From NCBI GenBank assembly GCA_964573105.1, contig CAZNIS010000008.1, positions 62,001 through 126,000 of the forward strand: DNA of 64,000 nt. Direction: 5' to 3'. Under the pieces are notes generated by a model, which ran no database searches, was not told where the DNA came from, and saw only the letters and a list, made by a program, of their open reading frames with translations. This document shows, piece after piece, positions 1 to 8,686 of the stretch. Positions within the stretch are counted from its first letter, which is position 1, and the number at the start of each line of letters is the position of its first letter. The position numbers and the translations under genes were made by a program. The DNA comes from CAKZSB01 sp964573105 (GTDB lineage Bacteria > Pseudomonadota > Gammaproteobacteria > Granulosicoccales > Granulosicoccaceae).

Positions 1-1
1 T

Positions 2-2107
2 TTGTTCTGCGCGAATCTGCTGGCAAGCTACTTCCTGACAGATTTCTGGGCGGCTGATCTAGCACTGCTCGAGCTGGCAGGTATTTACAGTAGTGAGTTT
101 CTCGCAATCACGATAGTGTTTTTACTGCTGAGCCTGTTATCCATTCTAATTTCACGTCTGACAGGTATCAGCCTGACGATTATCGTCTTTTGCCTGGCAG
201 TGTTGCCGATCGCGGTGTTTGTCCTCGCCAGTTGGTCGTTCTATGTGTTGTTCGAAAAATTTCCTGGCTGGTATGGACTCCAGATGTTGCGCCACGATGG
301 TGCGCGGGTCATTGGTATTGGATCGGGCATGGGTGCGGTGTGGTCAAGCAGTTTGCGGATTGTGTTACACGCGATAGCGCTGCTGTTGGTTTTTGGTTTT
401 TTGGCATTTAGCACCTCGGCGTTGGGCCGTACGTTGCAAATTGTGGGTAAACAAGCAGCATTGGCTTGTGTAATCTTTGCAACGGCTGCCATCGCCTATC
501 CTGATCTCTACAGAGCTAGCGATGCGGACAATCTAAGAGATCCGGGATACCATCGCATTAAAGAGGCCGAGACGCTGCAACTAAAAAGCGTTGCCGGGCC
601 AGTCTCTTCACTGGTGGCGGAGATTGCCAGTGCGACCCTGCTGCGAAACAGCACAGATGCGGCGGTGTTGCAGACAATGGATCTCGAACCGATTGCAGGT
701 TCATCGAATGCCCCATCCAGCCATGTTGAAAAGGAACGCTTCCCGAATATTGTTTTCATCCTGGTTGAGTCGATGAACCCGGATGTGCTCGCGGTGAACG
801 GCAGCGGTGGCAACATTATGCCCAGTGTCGATGCGTTGATAAACGAAGGCTACTATTTTAGCAATGTCTGGGCGCAATCCAGTCACTCTAACTATGCTGA
901 CATTGCCGCTTTGTCGGGCCAGTACCCGCTGCGTTCCGAGAATATACATTTTTACCCGACCAATCCGGGTTATCCGCGTTCGTTGCCCTGGGAGCACCTA
1001 AGTCAGTTTGGGTATCGCGCTGCAGGCTTTTCCTCAGGCGATGACAATTGGGGGAGAATGGATAACTACATCCAAAGTGCGAACCTTGAGTTTTTTGATC
1101 ATGCTGGTAACGAGGGTGTACAGCAGGAGGGACGTCGCGTAACTAATGCCAGGCAATTGGAAGAGCTCGAGGACGGTGCGTACAAGGTTGACATCAGCAA
1201 TTTCATGCTCGGTGGCTCTAGAACATTTGGTACAAGCAGACTGGACGGGATCACCACAGAACGCGCCCTGGCCTGGATAGACGGTAAGCCGGCCGATCAA
1301 CCTTTTTTTATCTACCTGAACTATCAGGCCAGTCATTACCCGTTTACTGATCTACCGGAAAGCTTTGAACGCAAGCATCTAACCGAACAATCAACCGAAG
1401 CTGACCTGGTGCGCAGGGGCAACACACTGGATATGCCGTTTGAGCTGGTTGAACAGTCGTATTACGACGCTTTGCTGTACGTTGATCAGAATATATCGAA
1501 GCTGGTTCGTCATATCGAGCAACGTTCCAAAGACAATACGCTATACATCATTGCGGCAGATACCTCCACTCACATGCAGGCACATCTGCTAGGCAATGGC
1601 GGCGCACTCGATGAGACGGTACTGCGTATTCCGCTGATTATTGCTGGTACCGGAGTCGATGAAAGCCGTACGATCGACACGCCGATGGCACAGATTGATA
1701 TCGTGCCAACGAGCTATGGCTTGCTCGATCTGCCGGCAGATCCTGCCTCACAGGGTGAGGATGTCATCCTGCATCCAGACCCTGATCGATATATTTTTTC
1801 GGTAGCGCAATCACCGGCCGCTCACCAATATAGTGTCGTGCAGCGAGACTGGCAGCTGCTGGTTAACCATGACACCAAAAAAATCAGCGCGCGTTTTGTT
1901 GGGCGCGAGCCGAATGCTGGTGTTGATCAGATTCCTCATGATATCAAGGTTGATCTGGCCAGCCGCCTGGATCAATGGGTTAGTGCGCAACTGGGTTACT
2001 ACAACAGCCGCTCCTATCACACGCGCTATTATCCGCCATCCTATGCGAACATCGTGGGAAAGAAGGTGGTTGATCCTGCCAGCCGTACTGCCGTGATCGC
2101 CGAGTGA
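2..2107 (+). CDS. LTA-synthase-like membrane sulfatase-fold hydrolase (5' partial)
   Basis: The frame is already open at the window edge, so the true N-terminus is probably missing. The first ~170 residues carry about four hydrophobic segments (roughly 31-52, 55-82, 118-140 and 150-168). A periplasmic sulfatase/alkaline-phosphatase fold domain starts near residue 248 with the strand FPNIVFILVES, whose Glu is a typical metal ligand. The stretch SSHSNYADIAALSG is where lipoteichoic acid synthases and phosphoglycerol transferases carry the nucleophilic Thr/Ser. A D-x-x-x-H motif (ADTSTH) lies near the C-terminal metal site. LTA-synthase family members move phosphoglycerol or phosphoethanolamine groups onto envelope glycans or lipids. 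In a Gram-negative, osmoregulated periplasmic glucan or LPS modification (OpgB/EptA-like) is the likeliest role. The substrate cannot be read from the sequence. It stands alone ahead of a gene on the same strand 166 bases downstream. Confidence 0.8.
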   Translation: MFCANLLASYFLTDFWAADLALLELAGIYSSEFLAITIVFLLLSLLSILISRLTGISLTIIVFCLAVLPIAVFVLASWSFYVLFEKFPGWYGLQMLRHDGARVIGIGSGMGAVWSSSLRIVLHAIALLLVFGFLAFSTSALGRTLQIVGKQAALACVIFATAAIAYPDLYRASDADNLRDPGYHRIKEAETLQLKSVAGPVSSLVAEIASATLLRNSTDAAVLQTMDLEPIAGSSNAPSSHVEKERFPNIVFILVESMNPDVLAVNGSGGNIMPSVDALINEGYYFSNVWAQSSHSNYADIAALSGQYPLRSENIHFYPTNPGYPRSLPWEHLSQFGYRAAGFSSGDDNWGRMDNYIQSANLEFFDHAGNEGVQQEGRRVTNARQLEELEDGAYKVDISNFMLGGSRTFGTSRLDGITTERALAWIDGKPADQPFFIYLNYQASHYPFTDLPESFERKHLTEQSTEADLVRRGNTLDMPFELVEQSYYDALLYVDQNISKLVRHIEQRSKDNTLYIIAADTSTHMQAHLLGNGGALDETVLRIPLIIAGTGVDESRTIDTPMAQIDIVPTSYGLLDLPADPASQGEDVILHPDPDRYIFSVAQSPAAHQYSVVQRDWQLLVNHDTKKISARFVGREPNAGVDQIPHDIKVDLASRLDQWVSAQLGYYNSRSYHTRYYPPSYANIVGKKVVDPASRTAVIAE

Positions 2108-2273
2108 CGACATTGCCAGTCAATCGCTGAAGTGGATATCGGTAAGGCTGGCATACCTTTTTTTATGTGTGGATGCCCTCAGTGGAGTTGTACTGTATTC
2201 GGGGTTGATTGTCTGTGTTCGCTGACAGAGCTGTAGCTGGTAAGATCCACACAAGACTCAGCGAGATCAGCCC

Positions 2274-3836
2274 GTGCAAAATGACATCTTCACGCTTTCG
2301 GTGATTCAGGCTGGCCTGAATGCAGCGGCTGAAGAGATGTTCGAGGTGCTGAAGAAAACCGCGATGAGCCCAATCATCTACGAGGTGCTGGATGTCGGCA
2401 CAGGCGTGACCGATGCCAACGGCGATCTCGTCAGCTCCGGGGCGGGCATTCCCACGTTTGTCGGTGTGCTGGATAAGGCCGTGAAACGGGTCGTGGAATT
2501 GCACCGCGATGATGTGGCCGACGGCGATGTATTCATCACCAATGATCCCGAATATGGCGGCGTAACGCATCTGAACGATATCGTCATCGCCAAGCCGGTT
2601 TTTCATGCCGGCGTTTGTTGCGCGTGGACTGCATCCATTGCCCACTGGGCGGATATTGGCGGCAAGGTAGCCGGATCCATGGCCACCGACGTGACCGAGA
2701 TTTTTGCAGAAGGGTTGCGTCTGCCGGCCGTCAAGCTCGTTGATGGCGGGCAAGCGGTTCAGGCTGTGTTTGATATCATCGAGGTGAACTCCCGTCTACC
2801 CGATCAGGTTCATGGTGATTTGCGTGCGCAGTTGGCGGCTTGCCATCGCGCAGAATCGCAAATTGTCTCCCTGATTGATAAATACGGCATTGCGCGCTTT
2901 GACGAAGCGATTGAGGCAGGTTTCGTTCAGGGTGAGGCTCGCGCTCGCGCTGGATTGCAGACGCTCGCGGCGGGCACTTACGATATTGAAGAAGAACAGG
3001 ACAATGGCGATGTCTGGCGCGCCAGGATTACCATTTCCAGTGACAGTTTCACCGTTGATCTCAGCGACAACCCATCGACCCGTTCCGGCCCTTACAATAC
3101 CAGTCGCGATGGAGCTGTCATTGCCGCTCAGATGATATTCAAAGCGCTGTGTGATCCCGAGCGGTACGCCAACGCCGGTTCGTTTGTACCACTTCGTGTC
3201 ATCACCTCGCCCGATACAGTCTTTGATGCCAGGCCATCGGCTGCGCAGGGCTATTACTTCGAGACTCGAATACGATTGTTTGATCTGCTGTGGCAATGTA
3301 TGTCCCGTGCGATGCCCGCGCGCCTGCCGGTCGGTCACTTCGCCAGTATCTGTGGCACCGTTATAGCCGGCCTGCACCCGGACACTGGCAGACGCTACAC
3401 ACTGGTTGAACCTCAAATGGGCGGCTGGGGAGCAACGTCTGAACGCGATGGCATGGATGCGATGTACTCCTGCAGTCACGGCGATACGTTCAATTGTCCG
3501 GTGGAGATATGTGAGGCGCGCTACGGTCTGGACGTTTTGTACAAACGGCTCGGTCAGCGGCCAAAAGCCTTGGGCGGGTTCGTGGGTGGGCGCGGCGTGT
3601 CACTGGCGTATCGACTGCGCGCCAATGCGATATTGAGCGTGGGATTTACTCGCAACCAAATGCCTGTGTGGTCGTCAGATGAAGCGTCCACAGGGGGCAG
3701 GAATCTCGTGGCGGTAAGGCGTCTGGATGATGATATTGAACCTCTGTCCCTGGCCAGTGGTGTACAAGTAGCTGAGGGAGATGAAGTGCTGATCGATACT
3801 GCCTTCGGCGGTAGCTGGTCTGCGTCACCTTGTTAG
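2274..3836 (+). CDS. Hydantoinase B/oxoprolinase family subunit (orphan)
   Basis: This 520-residue protein matches HyuB-type subunits (ATP-dependent N-methylhydantoinase/5-oxoprolinase family) from end to end, with the N-terminal LSVIQAGLNAAAEEMF region and the central NDPEYGGVTHLND motif. The GTG start is chosen because the family N-terminus begins right there, although no clear ribosome-binding site precedes it. HyuB normally works with a HyuA ATPase subunit to open cyclic amides or carboxylate ketones in an ATP-dependent way. No hyuA lies beside this copy. The complete pair near 24-27.6 kb is on the other strand. The C-terminus ends TAFGGSWSASPC instead of the usual Gly-rich GGGGYG seen in the second copy. 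Downstream, 51 bases away, is a TRAP large permease, so it may act on an imported substrate. The family call is secure; substrate and activity are unknown. Confidence 0.85.
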   Translation: MQNDIFTLSVIQAGLNAAAEEMFEVLKKTAMSPIIYEVLDVGTGVTDANGDLVSSGAGIPTFVGVLDKAVKRVVELHRDDVADGDVFITNDPEYGGVTHLNDIVIAKPVFHAGVCCAWTASIAHWADIGGKVAGSMATDVTEIFAEGLRLPAVKLVDGGQAVQAVFDIIEVNSRLPDQVHGDLRAQLAACHRAESQIVSLIDKYGIARFDEAIEAGFVQGEARARAGLQTLAAGTYDIEEEQDNGDVWRARITISSDSFTVDLSDNPSTRSGPYNTSRDGAVIAAQMIFKALCDPERYANAGSFVPLRVITSPDTVFDARPSAAQGYYFETRIRLFDLLWQCMSRAMPARLPVGHFASICGTVIAGLHPDTGRRYTLVEPQMGGWGATSERDGMDAMYSCSHGDTFNCPVEICEARYGLDVLYKRLGQRPKALGGFVGGRGVSLAYRLRANAILSVGFTRNQMPVWSSDEASTGGRNLVAVRRLDDDIEPLSLASGVQVAEGDEVLIDTAFGGSWSASPC

Positions 3837-3887
3837 TCACCGTGCCGGCTGCGATGCCATTGCATCGGCGAATTGAAATGAGCTTTT

Positions 3888-5513
3888 ATGTCTGAGCTCT
3901 GGCTGTTTTTGTACGACCATCTGTACGATTACCTCGGCGCTTATATGTTTTTGGCGCTGATGGTTCTCATGTTCAGTGGTCTGCCGGTGGCTTTCGTATT
4001 GGGGGGAACCGCCACCGTGTTTGGCGTCATTGCCATCCTGATGGGGCTGCTGGAACCCAGCAGCATGTTTCTGTTGATTGGTCGTATCTGGGGCGGGGGT
4101 GGCACTGACGGTATCGGCATTGTCCATAACTACGCTTTGGTTGTGATCCCTCTGTTTTTGTTTATGGGAACCATGCTGGAAAAATCGCGGGTAGCGGAGG
4201 ATCTTTTGCACATTCTCCAGGTGATGATGCATCGGCTACCCGGTGTGCTGGCACTCTCTGTTGCTTTGATGGGCACGATCATGGCTGCGACCACGGGGAT
4301 TGCGGGTGCCTCGGTTGTGATGATGACGTTGCTGGCATTGCCCACCATGCTGGCGCGCGGCTACGATCCGGGGCTTGCGACAGGCACCATCGCTGCGTCT
4401 GCCACTCTCGGCATATTGATACCGCCGTCGATGATCCTGGTAATTCTGGCCTTCATGCTGGCGTTGCCGGCCGGAAATATGTTTCTGGGCGCTGTTGTTC
4501 CCGGGCTGCTTTTATCCGCGTTGTATCTTAGCTACATCGCGACTGTCTGTGCGCTCAAGCCGCGACTGGCGCCGGCGCTGCCGGTCGAGGATGTCACGTT
4601 AGAGCCCGGCAGTTCCGTTCGGCTGTTTCGTGCCGCCGCCATCATGTTCTCAATTGTGGCTGCCTGCTGGTTTGGCGCAAGCCTCGACAGCGATACCAAT
4701 TGGACGCTTCTCGGGTTCTTCGGCATTTTCCTCGCCTCAACCGTCCTGGGCAAACTCGAAGGCAATACGCTTTTGGGTGGAGTACTGCGGGGCTTTGTGC
4801 CGCCGGTGTTTTTGATTGGCATGGTACTCGGGTCGATATTTGCCGGGTGGGCAACGATCACCGAAGCCGCCGGCGTTGGCGCTTTCGGATCGATTGTACT
4901 TGCCTGGGTGAGGGGGACGCTTAATCGCAAGGTACTGAGCCAGGTGGTCCATCGCAACGCGCTCAACAATGCGATGTACTTTTTTATCTTCGCTGGCGCA
5001 ATCGCATTTTCAACCGTGTTTCGCCTGGTTAACGGAGAGGAGCTGATTATCGATCTGATCCAGTGGCTGCAGCTGGAACCCTGGGGATTGTTGCTGTTGC
5101 TGATGACAATGATATTTCTGATGGGGTTTATGTTCGACTTTCTTGAAATTACATTGATCATCCTCCCGGTGTTCGCGCCAATCGTCAGGCTTACAGCACC
5201 AGAATTTGCTACGCATCTGGGCCTGGACGCGCCCGCCAATGCTGTCCAATTGAAATTTTTGCAAGATCAGGTGATGTACTGGTTTGCGATTTTGATGGCA
5301 GTGAATCTGCAAACCAGCTTTCTCACACCACCGTTTGGATTTTCACTCTTCTATTTAAAAGGCGTGGCGCCGGCATCGGTTAAAATGCAGGAGATTTATC
5401 GAGGCATCATACCCTTTGTGCTGCTGCAGCTGTTCGGCTTGTCACTGGTGATCGCCTTCCCGCAAATCGCGCTGTGGCTGCCTAACCTCGTACTCGGTGG
5501 ATCGTACGGCTAA
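3888..5513 (+). CDS. dctM: TRAP transporter large permease, DctM family
   Basis: A very hydrophobic 541-residue protein with about 12-14 membrane segments. It is longer than the ~430 residues of classical DctM and fits the mannitol/chloroaromatic-type large permeases, which have a central insertion. Family signatures include the GLPVAFVLGG strand near the N-terminus and LGILIPPSMILVI around residue 180. TRAP large permeases carry the sodium-driven translocation channel and need a small membrane subunit (DctQ) and a periplasmic binding protein (DctP). Neither is encoded next to it, which is unusual. The preceding gene is an orphan HyuB and the following one a VOC protein, all on the plus strand with short gaps, so co-transcription is likely. 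The substrate may be the HyuB substrate, but that is inference from position only. Confidence 0.9.
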   Translation: MSELWLFLYDHLYDYLGAYMFLALMVLMFSGLPVAFVLGGTATVFGVIAILMGLLEPSSMFLLIGRIWGGGGTDGIGIVHNYALVVIPLFLFMGTMLEKSRVAEDLLHILQVMMHRLPGVLALSVALMGTIMAATTGIAGASVVMMTLLALPTMLARGYDPGLATGTIAASATLGILIPPSMILVILAFMLALPAGNMFLGAVVPGLLLSALYLSYIATVCALKPRLAPALPVEDVTLEPGSSVRLFRAAAIMFSIVAACWFGASLDSDTNWTLLGFFGIFLASTVLGKLEGNTLLGGVLRGFVPPVFLIGMVLGSIFAGWATITEAAGVGAFGSIVLAWVRGTLNRKVLSQVVHRNALNNAMYFFIFAGAIAFSTVFRLVNGEELIIDLIQWLQLEPWGLLLLLMTMIFLMGFMFDFLEITLIILPVFAPIVRLTAPEFATHLGLDAPANAVQLKFLQDQVMYWFAILMAVNLQTSFLTPPFGFSLFYLKGVAPASVKMQEIYRGIIPFVLLQLFGLSLVIAFPQIALWLPNLVLGGSYG

Positions 5514-5570
5514 GCCGCTTTCGTCAATGCAAATAACTTATAGCCAGGTACTAAACGTAGATACGACAAG

Positions 5571-6410
5571 ATGCTAACCGCACTCGATCACATCGTGTTG
5601 TTATGCCCTGATATTGAAACAGCAGTGGCTGACTACGCCAGGTTACTTGGCGTGCAACCGGTATGGCGCGCGCGAGACAGCGGCAGCGAAACGGCAGTTT
5701 TTTCGTTTCAAAACACCGCGCTGGAACTATTGGCGCCGGTCGGGGAAGGGGATACAGCGAATCGCCTTCGGGCGATGGTGGTCGATGGTGCGAAGATTGT
5801 GACACTGGTTTATCGCTCTGATTCGATAACGCAGGATCATCACCTTCTTCAACGTCGTGGCTTGAGCCCAAGTGACATCACCAACAGCACGAGTACCGAT
5901 CTGATTTCCGGGGATATACGGCAATGGCAGCGTTTTCGGATTCCCGATGAAGTGATGTCGGGCGTTAAGACATTCGTGGTTCAACCGCAGGCGTTGTTGG
6001 CGCCGGTAGCTGGGTCTGATGACACCGTCAGTGCTCTCGATCATCTGGTGATTCAAACGCCAAATATCGATCGATGTGTTGCCAACTACGGTGCCAGACT
6101 GGGCATTCGGCTGGCGCTGGATCGCAGGGCGTCCCAGTGGAAAACACACTTTCTGTTCTTTCGTGCCGGAGACTGTACCATTGAAGTGGTCCACCGCCTC
6201 AACGCGGATCACGACATTGCTGGCATGGACAAAATATGGGGCTTGACGTGGGCTACCCGGAATCTTGAGGCTGCCCATCGTCGTCTCGTCGATGCCGGTA
6301 TAGACGTTAGCGAGATACGCGATGGCCGCAAGCCGGGATCAACAGTTTTTACGGTTCGAAGCGGCACGCTAGGCATACCAACATTGTTTATCGCTCACGC
6401 TGCACGCTAA
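5571..6410 (+). CDS. Double VOC (glyoxalase-like) domain protein
   Basis: Two vicinal-oxygen-chelate units lie in tandem. One begins LTALDHIVLLCPDIETAVADY (residues ~2-22) and the second SALDHLVIQTPNIDRCVANY (~152-171). Each has the LDH-[IV]-[VL] opening strand, in which the His is a metal ligand in the superfamily. Such proteins include dioxygenases, epimerases, dehydratases and isomerases acting on small metabolites, and this one resembles the uncharacterised Glyoxalase_3 group more than a named enzyme. The length of 279 residues is normal for a two-domain member. It follows the TRAP permease by 57 bases and is probably part of the same operon. The specific reaction is unknown. Confidence 0.75.
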   Translation: MLTALDHIVLLCPDIETAVADYARLLGVQPVWRARDSGSETAVFSFQNTALELLAPVGEGDTANRLRAMVVDGAKIVTLVYRSDSITQDHHLLQRRGLSPSDITNSTSTDLISGDIRQWQRFRIPDEVMSGVKTFVVQPQALLAPVAGSDDTVSALDHLVIQTPNIDRCVANYGARLGIRLALDRRASQWKTHFLFFRAGDCTIEVVHRLNADHDIAGMDKIWGLTWATRNLEAAHRRLVDAGIDVSEIRDGRKPGSTVFTVRSGTLGIPTLFIAHAAR

Positions 6411-6710
6411 CATCGTGCGACCCAGCGGATCGGCGGTAGCTCGGATATAGGCACTAGCGGGCCCCGAACTCTTGCGCCAGGATACAATATTGATGGACGG
6501 TTTGGCGCTTTATGCAATATTCTTTGTGGTCGTTCTGGCTGGATCGAGATCGCAGCGGCACTGCACTTGGCGATCGGGGTATCATCGACAGTGCCGATCC
6601 GTTTTTATGTCCAAGGTCGGAACCGACAGCGTTTGCCTGATCTTGTTGGCATTTGCTATCCAGCACCGTTGAAAGTGCCATCGATCGAAGAAAGAACTGG
6701 AGGAAACCTG
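6411..6710. other. Intergenic region upstream of the aldolase gene
   Basis: Three hundred bases between the VOC gene and the GTG start at 6711. An open frame continues upstream of that start, but the upstream translation is rich in Arg, Cys and Gln and unlike the family. I see no tRNA, terminator or convincing promoter here. The only clear signal is the GGAGG at 6699-6703 that fixes the downstream start. Confidence 0.4.
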
Positions 6711-7625
6711 GTGTCCAAACTCTACTCTGGCATTTGGCCGGTTGCGCCCACGCCGTTCAACGAAGACTGCAGCGTCGATTATCACGGCATGAAGCGGGTA
6801 CTGGACTGCATGATCGATCAGGGCGTCGATGGCATTTGCATTCTCGCCAATTACTCGGAACAGTTTCTGATCTCGGATACGGAGCGGCAGTCCTTGACAG
6901 AGCTCTGCCTGCAGGATGTCGCCAATCGTGTACCGGTCATCGTCACGATCAGTCATTTTGCAACCGACATCGCGGTTGAGCGAGCAAAGATCGCAAAAGA
7001 GTTGGGTGCAGCTATCGTTATGATGATGGCACCGTATCACGGCGCATTGCTAAAGGGCACCCCGGAGCAAACGTTTGAACAGTTCGCCCGTGTCGGTGAT
7101 GTGGGTATACCTATCATGTTGCAGGATGCGCCTTTATCCGGTGTTGAGCTGCAGGTCGATCTTCTGGCGAAAATGGCTCGCGAAATTGAGATGCTGAAGC
7201 TCTTCAAGATAGAAAGCGCTGGCACCGCCGCCAAACTCCGTGCGCTAATGCAGACGGCCGGCGATGCGATCGATGGCCCGTTTGATGGGGAGGAGGGAAT
7301 CACGTTGTTGGCAGATCTGGATGCCGGTGCCACCGGCAGTATGACCTCCGCACTGATCCCCGATCTGATTCGACCGGTAATACAGTCACATCTGGCGGGC
7401 GATCGCGATGCAGCTCAGGACGCGTATAACCGGGTGCTGCCGATCATTAATTTTGAGAATCGCCAGTGTGGATTCCGCGCCTGCAAAGAAGCGATGGTAG
7501 AGGGTGGAGTGATCGGATCGGCGATTTGCCGCCATCCGATACCTTCTTTGCCAGCAGTGGTTCGTCAGCAGTTGATTGATCTGATAGAGCCGCTGCAACC
7601 GATGGTTCTACGCTGGGGCAAATAG
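6711..7625 (+). CDS. DHDPS/NAL-superfamily aldolase, 2-keto-3-deoxy-L-arabonate dehydratase-like
   Basis: A 304-residue class I aldolase-superfamily protein. The start is the GTG at 6711, eight bases after a perfect GGAGG; the longer open frame from 6567 adds a non-family extension. The Schiff-base lysine is K166 in LFKIES. The position that reads GTTGE in dihydrodipicolinate synthase reads ANYSEQF here, and the YNxP segment reads QDAP. Both changes are typical of L-2-keto-3-deoxyarabonate dehydratases and point away from lysine synthesis. That enzyme converts 2-keto-3-deoxy-L-arabonate to alpha-ketoglutarate semialdehyde in non-phosphorylative pentose catabolism. No other arabinose gene is nearby, so the substrate assignment is tentative while the superfamily is certain. 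Confidence 0.85.
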   Translation: MSKLYSGIWPVAPTPFNEDCSVDYHGMKRVLDCMIDQGVDGICILANYSEQFLISDTERQSLTELCLQDVANRVPVIVTISHFATDIAVERAKIAKELGAAIVMMMAPYHGALLKGTPEQTFEQFARVGDVGIPIMLQDAPLSGVELQVDLLAKMAREIEMLKLFKIESAGTAAKLRALMQTAGDAIDGPFDGEEGITLLADLDAGATGSMTSALIPDLIRPVIQSHLAGDRDAAQDAYNRVLPIINFENRQCGFRACKEAMVEGGVIGSAICRHPIPSLPAVVRQQLIDLIEPLQPMVLRWGK

Positions 7626-7683
7626 CTTAACGCGTTTGCAGTGTTTTGAGTTAGATTGTCGCAAGCTCGAGGAAATGGCGCCG

Positions 7684-8055
7684 TCAGCCCCAGGCCCTCA
7701 GCCGTTGGCCCTGAGTTCTCTGGGTTCTGGTGATATGATCGATGGCGCTGAGTTCGCGGCCGATAAAAGGTACCCAGGACCACCCCCCGGCTACTGCCTC
7801 TAACTGTTCGTCGTTGAGTTCCATATCTGACATATCGGGTGGAATGGGTAACACTACCATGCCAGTCTCTTCGGTGACGACATGAATGTTAATGGAACTT
7901 AGGGCGCCCTGCGGAAGGTTGTAGTGGCTTTCCAGCGTGCCCTGTGGGTCTTGTACAAGTTGCTGGCGAAATCCAGGTTCCTGTATACAGGCTTGTGCCA
8001 CCTCCTGTTTGATTTCTTCCAGGCGTTTATGTATCGCTTGCAAATCAATACTCAT
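7684..8055 (-). CDS. NHLP (proteusin-type) RiPP precursor, copy 1
   Basis: A 123-residue peptide precursor. The leader of 91 residues contains FRQQLVQDPQGTLESHY, the nitrile-hydratase-alpha-like segment of NHLP leaders, then an acidic ELNDEQLEAVAGG that ends in the double-glycine cleavage site. The 32-residue core begins WSWVPFIGR, ends RLRAWG, and carries no Cys. NHLP precursors feed radical-SAM, lanthipeptide-like or azole maturation and are cut after GG during export. This copy is last of three on the minus strand and converges on the aldolase gene. The start ATG is preceded only by a weak GGAAGA. I see no maturase or exporter within the window, so modification, if any, is unknown. Confidence 0.85.
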   Translation of the reverse strand: MSIDLQAIHKRLEEIKQEVAQACIQEPGFRQQLVQDPQGTLESHYNLPQGALSSINIHVVTEETGMVVLPIPPDMSDMELNDEQLEAVAGGWSWVPFIGRELSAIDHITRTQRTQGQRLRAWG

Positions 8056-8275
8056 TGCATGATCTTCCAGGTTTGCTATTGCCGTCTATCATTCCCGACT
8101 TTAAGGGCCAACAGAAGCTGAGTAGCCGGCTACACAGACGGTTGCTGCGATTATCGTGCTGTCGTTGTCCCACTAAGTATTGGTACTCGCGGATATCTAT
8201 CTGACTGCGGGCGTATGAGAACCGGCACATTTATCTGTGCCGGCGTACAGTACTATCGCCAGATACCGCGGACTG

Positions 8276-8641
8276 CTACCAGGGGGTCCTGGGAATCGGA
8301 AGTCCGGGCCATCTTGGACGTGTTGGAATCCGAATGGGCCATCTCGGCGGCCAGCCACCCGGCAGGATCGAGAGGCCGCCTGCGACCATTTCGAGTTGGT
8401 CGTCGCTCAGCTCCATGTCGCCGGTTTGCGGCGCGATTGGCATAACGACGGTGCCAACTTCCTCCTGCACAATCTGGATATTGATGTCCTTGAGTGATCC
8501 GCTCTCAAGGCCGTACAGATCTTCAATAGTGCCTTGAGGATCCTTCAGCAGGCTATCGCGAAACTCACTGCTTTGCAGGCAATTGTTTGCGAGTTCACTT
8601 TTGATATTGCCCAGTTGTTCCCGTGCTTGTTCGATGTTCAT
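8276..8641 (-). CDS. NHLP RiPP precursor, copy 2, with Pro/Trp/Arg-rich core
   Basis: A 121-residue precursor with an 89-residue leader closely matching copy 1 (DPQGTIEDLYGL, then ELSDDQLEMVAGG). The ATG follows a good AAGGAGA ribosome-binding site. The 32-residue core contains 10 Pro, 4 Trp and 5 Arg, with RWP twice, RIP, LPIP and a final PW. That composition recalls indolicidin or tritrpticin-type antimicrobial peptides, although this is similarity of composition and not of ancestry. There is no Cys and only one Ser and two Thr, so lanthionine or thiazole chemistry is unlikely. The leader is conserved and the core is not, which is the hallmark of RiPP families in which one enzyme set handles many cores. 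Middle member of the tandem triplet. Confidence 0.88.
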   Translation of the reverse strand: MNIEQAREQLGNIKSELANNCLQSSEFRDSLLKDPQGTIEDLYGLESGSLKDINIQIVQEEVGTVVMPIAPQTGDMELSDDQLEMVAGGLSILPGGWPPRWPIRIPTRPRWPGLPIPRTPW

Positions 8642-8686
8642 GTTGTCTCCTTGATGTTCCCTGTTATCGATATTCGTGCGTACGAA

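Noticed and set aside
6472..6672. Short frame with a hydrophobic start (MDGLALYAIFFVVVLAG)
   Set aside because: No ribosome-binding site, and the second half is Arg/Cys-rich. It overlaps the upstream region of the aldolase gene and is probably chance.
6567..6710. Upstream extension of the aldolase open frame
   Set aside because: The GTG at 6711 has a perfect GGAGG, and the family N-terminus begins there.
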